A DNA stretch of 64,000 nucleotides, from contig JASGFY010000006.1 of the NCBI GenBank assembly GCA_047605265.1, positions 1 to 64,000 of the forward strand, read 5' to 3'. The first letter of the stretch is position 1. The number at the start of each line of letters is the position of its first letter. The translations under genes were made by a program, and so were the position numbers. The notes under the pieces were generated by a model. The model was not told the DNA's origin and searched no databases. It saw nothing but the letters and a program-made list of their open reading frames with translations. Positions 62,749-64,000 of the stretch are shown here, piece by piece. Origin of the DNA: Solimonas sp047605265. GTDB taxonomy: Bacteria; Pseudomonadota; Gammaproteobacteria; Nevskiales; Nevskiaceae.

Positions 62749-64000
62749 CTAGGGAGATAGCTCCCATTCCTCAATGACATGCGGGGCCGGCGGCGGCGTG
62801 ACGCCGGCCGCGGCGCAAAGCCCGCGCAGACGTTCGTACGGCATCGCCACGCGCAAGTGGAAATTGCCGCTGTCGTCGATCGCTTCGGCGCGCACCGCAT
62901 GGTGCGTGAACAGCTGCGCGCGCAGCCGCGCCGCCGACGGCGGCAGAACCAGCTCGCTCTCGTGGAGCAGCGGCTGCAGTCGCTCGAGAATCGCTTCGCG
63001 CAACAGGTCGAGCCCGAGCCCGGTGCACGCCGAGACGTAAACGCGCGCGGGCACACCGTGCTCGTCGCGCTCGATGCGCGGCAACTCGCCTTCGCGCAGG
63101 TCGATCTTGTTGAACACCTGCAGGCGCTGCACCTCGGCGGCCTCGATCTCGCGCAGCACGTCCTCGACCTGACGGACGCGGCTCATGCGCTCCGGATCGG
63201 CGGCGTCGACGACGTGCAGCAGCAGCGAGGCGTCGCGCGCCTCTTCGAGAGTGGCGCGGAATGCCGCGATCAGATCGTGCGGCAGATCGCGGATGAAGCC
63301 GACGGTGTCGGCGAGCAGCACCGTCTCCCCGCTCTTCACCGGCAGCCGGCGCACGGTCGTATCGAGGGTCGCGAACAGCTGGCTCGACGCGAACGTCGCG
63401 TCGCCGGTCAGCGCGTTGAACAGCGTCGACTTGCCGGCGTTCGTGTAACCGACCAGCGACACCGTCGGCACGCTGTTGCGCTCGCGCGCCTTGCGGCTCT
63501 GCGCGCGCCGGCCGCGCACGACCTCGAGATGGCGCTTGAGCGTGGCGATGCGGTCGCGGATCAGGCGGCGGTCCATTTCCAGCTGCGTCTCGCCGGGACC
63601 GCGCAGGCCGATGCCGCCGCCGCGCTGGCGCTCGAGATGCGTCCAGCCGCGGATCAGGCGCGTGGCGATGTGCTGCAGCTGCGCCAGCTCGACCTGCAGC
63701 TTGCCCTCGTGCGAACGCGCGCGTGTGGCGAAGATGTCGAGGATCAGTCCGGCGCGGTCGAGCACGCGCGCCTTCGCGATCTTTTCGAGATTGCGCTCCT
63801 GGCTCGGCGACAGCGCGTGATTGAAGATCACCAGTTCAGCGCCGTTGGCGGCGACGGCGTCGGCGATTTCCTGCGCCTTGCCGGAACCGACGAACAGCCC
63901 CGGATCCGGCTCGCGGCGCGAGCCGCCGATCACCTCGATGATCTCGGCACCGGCCGAGCCGGCGAGCTCGATGAACTCCTGGCGGTCCGACTCGAAGTCG
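62749..64000 (-). CDS. hflX: ribosome-associated GTPase HflX (5' end outside window)
   Basis: About 417 codons; the frame continues to the right edge, so the N-terminus is missing. GLRGPGETQLEMDRRLIRDR is the HflX hallmark, followed by the G1 box VGYTNAGKSTLFNALTGD, G3 LLADTVGFIRDLPHDL and G4 VFNKIDL. HflX splits or rescues stalled ribosomes. First gene of the hflX-hflK-hflC cluster in this window. Confidence 0.97.
   Translation of the reverse strand, partial: DFESDRQEFIELAGSAGAEIIEVIGGSRREPDPGLFVGSGKAQEIADAVAANGAELVIFNHALSPSQERNLEKIAKARVLDRAGLILDIFATRARSHEGKLQVELAQLQHIATRLIRGWTHLERQRGGGIGLRGPGETQLEMDRRLIRDRIATLKRHLEVVRGRRAQSRKARERNSVPTVSLVGYTNAGKSTLFNALTGDATFASSQLFATLDTTVRRLPVKSGETVLLADTVGFIRDLPHDLIAAFRATLEEARDASLLLHVVDAADPERMSRVRQVEDVLREIEAAEVQRLQVFNKIDLREGELPRIERDEHGVPARVYVSACTGLGLDLLREAILERLQPLLHESELVLPPSAARLRAQLFTHHAVRAEAIDDSGNFHLRVAMPYERLRGLCAAAGVTPPPAPHVIEEWELSP

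Overview
The window is high-GC, densely packed chromosomal DNA from a gammaproteobacterium. Three conserved gene neighbourhoods point to the Xanthomonadales/Nevskiales area: dprA-lysM-def-fmt-rsmB-trkA-trkH, trpG-trpD-trpC-crp(clp)-osmC-speD, and hflX-hflK-hflC-DUF2065-hisZ-purA. Genus cannot be fixed from sequence alone.

Layout. 0-9.8 kb: start of dprA, a LysM lipoprotein, peptide deformylase, Met-tRNA formyltransferase, 16S rRNA methyltransferase RsmB, potassium uptake proteins TrkA and TrkH, homoserine kinase. 9.9-18.8 kb: macrodomain hydrolase, the RlmKL methyltransferase carrying an in-frame hairpin repeat, two MFS transporters, GNAT and MarC genes, a GIY-YIG gene boxed by inverted repeats, purC, rpe. 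18.9-20.8 kb: trpE behind a Trp-rich leader peptide and attenuator, then a frameshifted small gene. 20.8-32.4 kb: MaoC-like and M20 genes, then a seven-gene RND efflux operon that also encodes an Old Yellow Enzyme, a thioredoxin, a glutathione transferase and a truncated SDR-like protein; a divergent TetR gene and two 16-bp operators sit upstream.

33.3-50.4 kb holds a complete type I-G (formerly I-U) CRISPR-Cas locus, all on the minus strand except one gene: WYL regulator, cas3 (helicase then HD), csb3/cas8, csb1/cas7, csb2/cas5-6, [plus-strand DUF4143 ATPase], cas4-cas1 fusion, cas2, leader, then an array of 71 repeats and 70 spacers. The old end of the array is fused, inside a repeat, to the last part of a TonB-dependent receptor gene. 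Two overlapping spacers reveal a TTC motif beside a protospacer, matching the TTN PAM known for this subtype and fixing the direction of the crRNAs.

50.6-64 kb returns to conserved genes: trpGDC, a CRP-family regulator, OsmC, SAM decarboxylase, a FleQ-like regulator with an altered GAFTGA motif, a receiver protein, a scar where an IS1595-family transposase fragment is joined to a LuxR-type HTH fragment, purA with a duplicated 5' end, hisZ, DUF2065, hflC, hflK and the start-truncated hflX.

The most interesting items are the type I-G locus (ATPase cassette, PAM evidence, array-end fusion), the trpE leader peptide, the GIY-YIG/repeat unit, and the RND operon with its redox enzymes. I found no tRNA, rRNA, phage or intact transposon.
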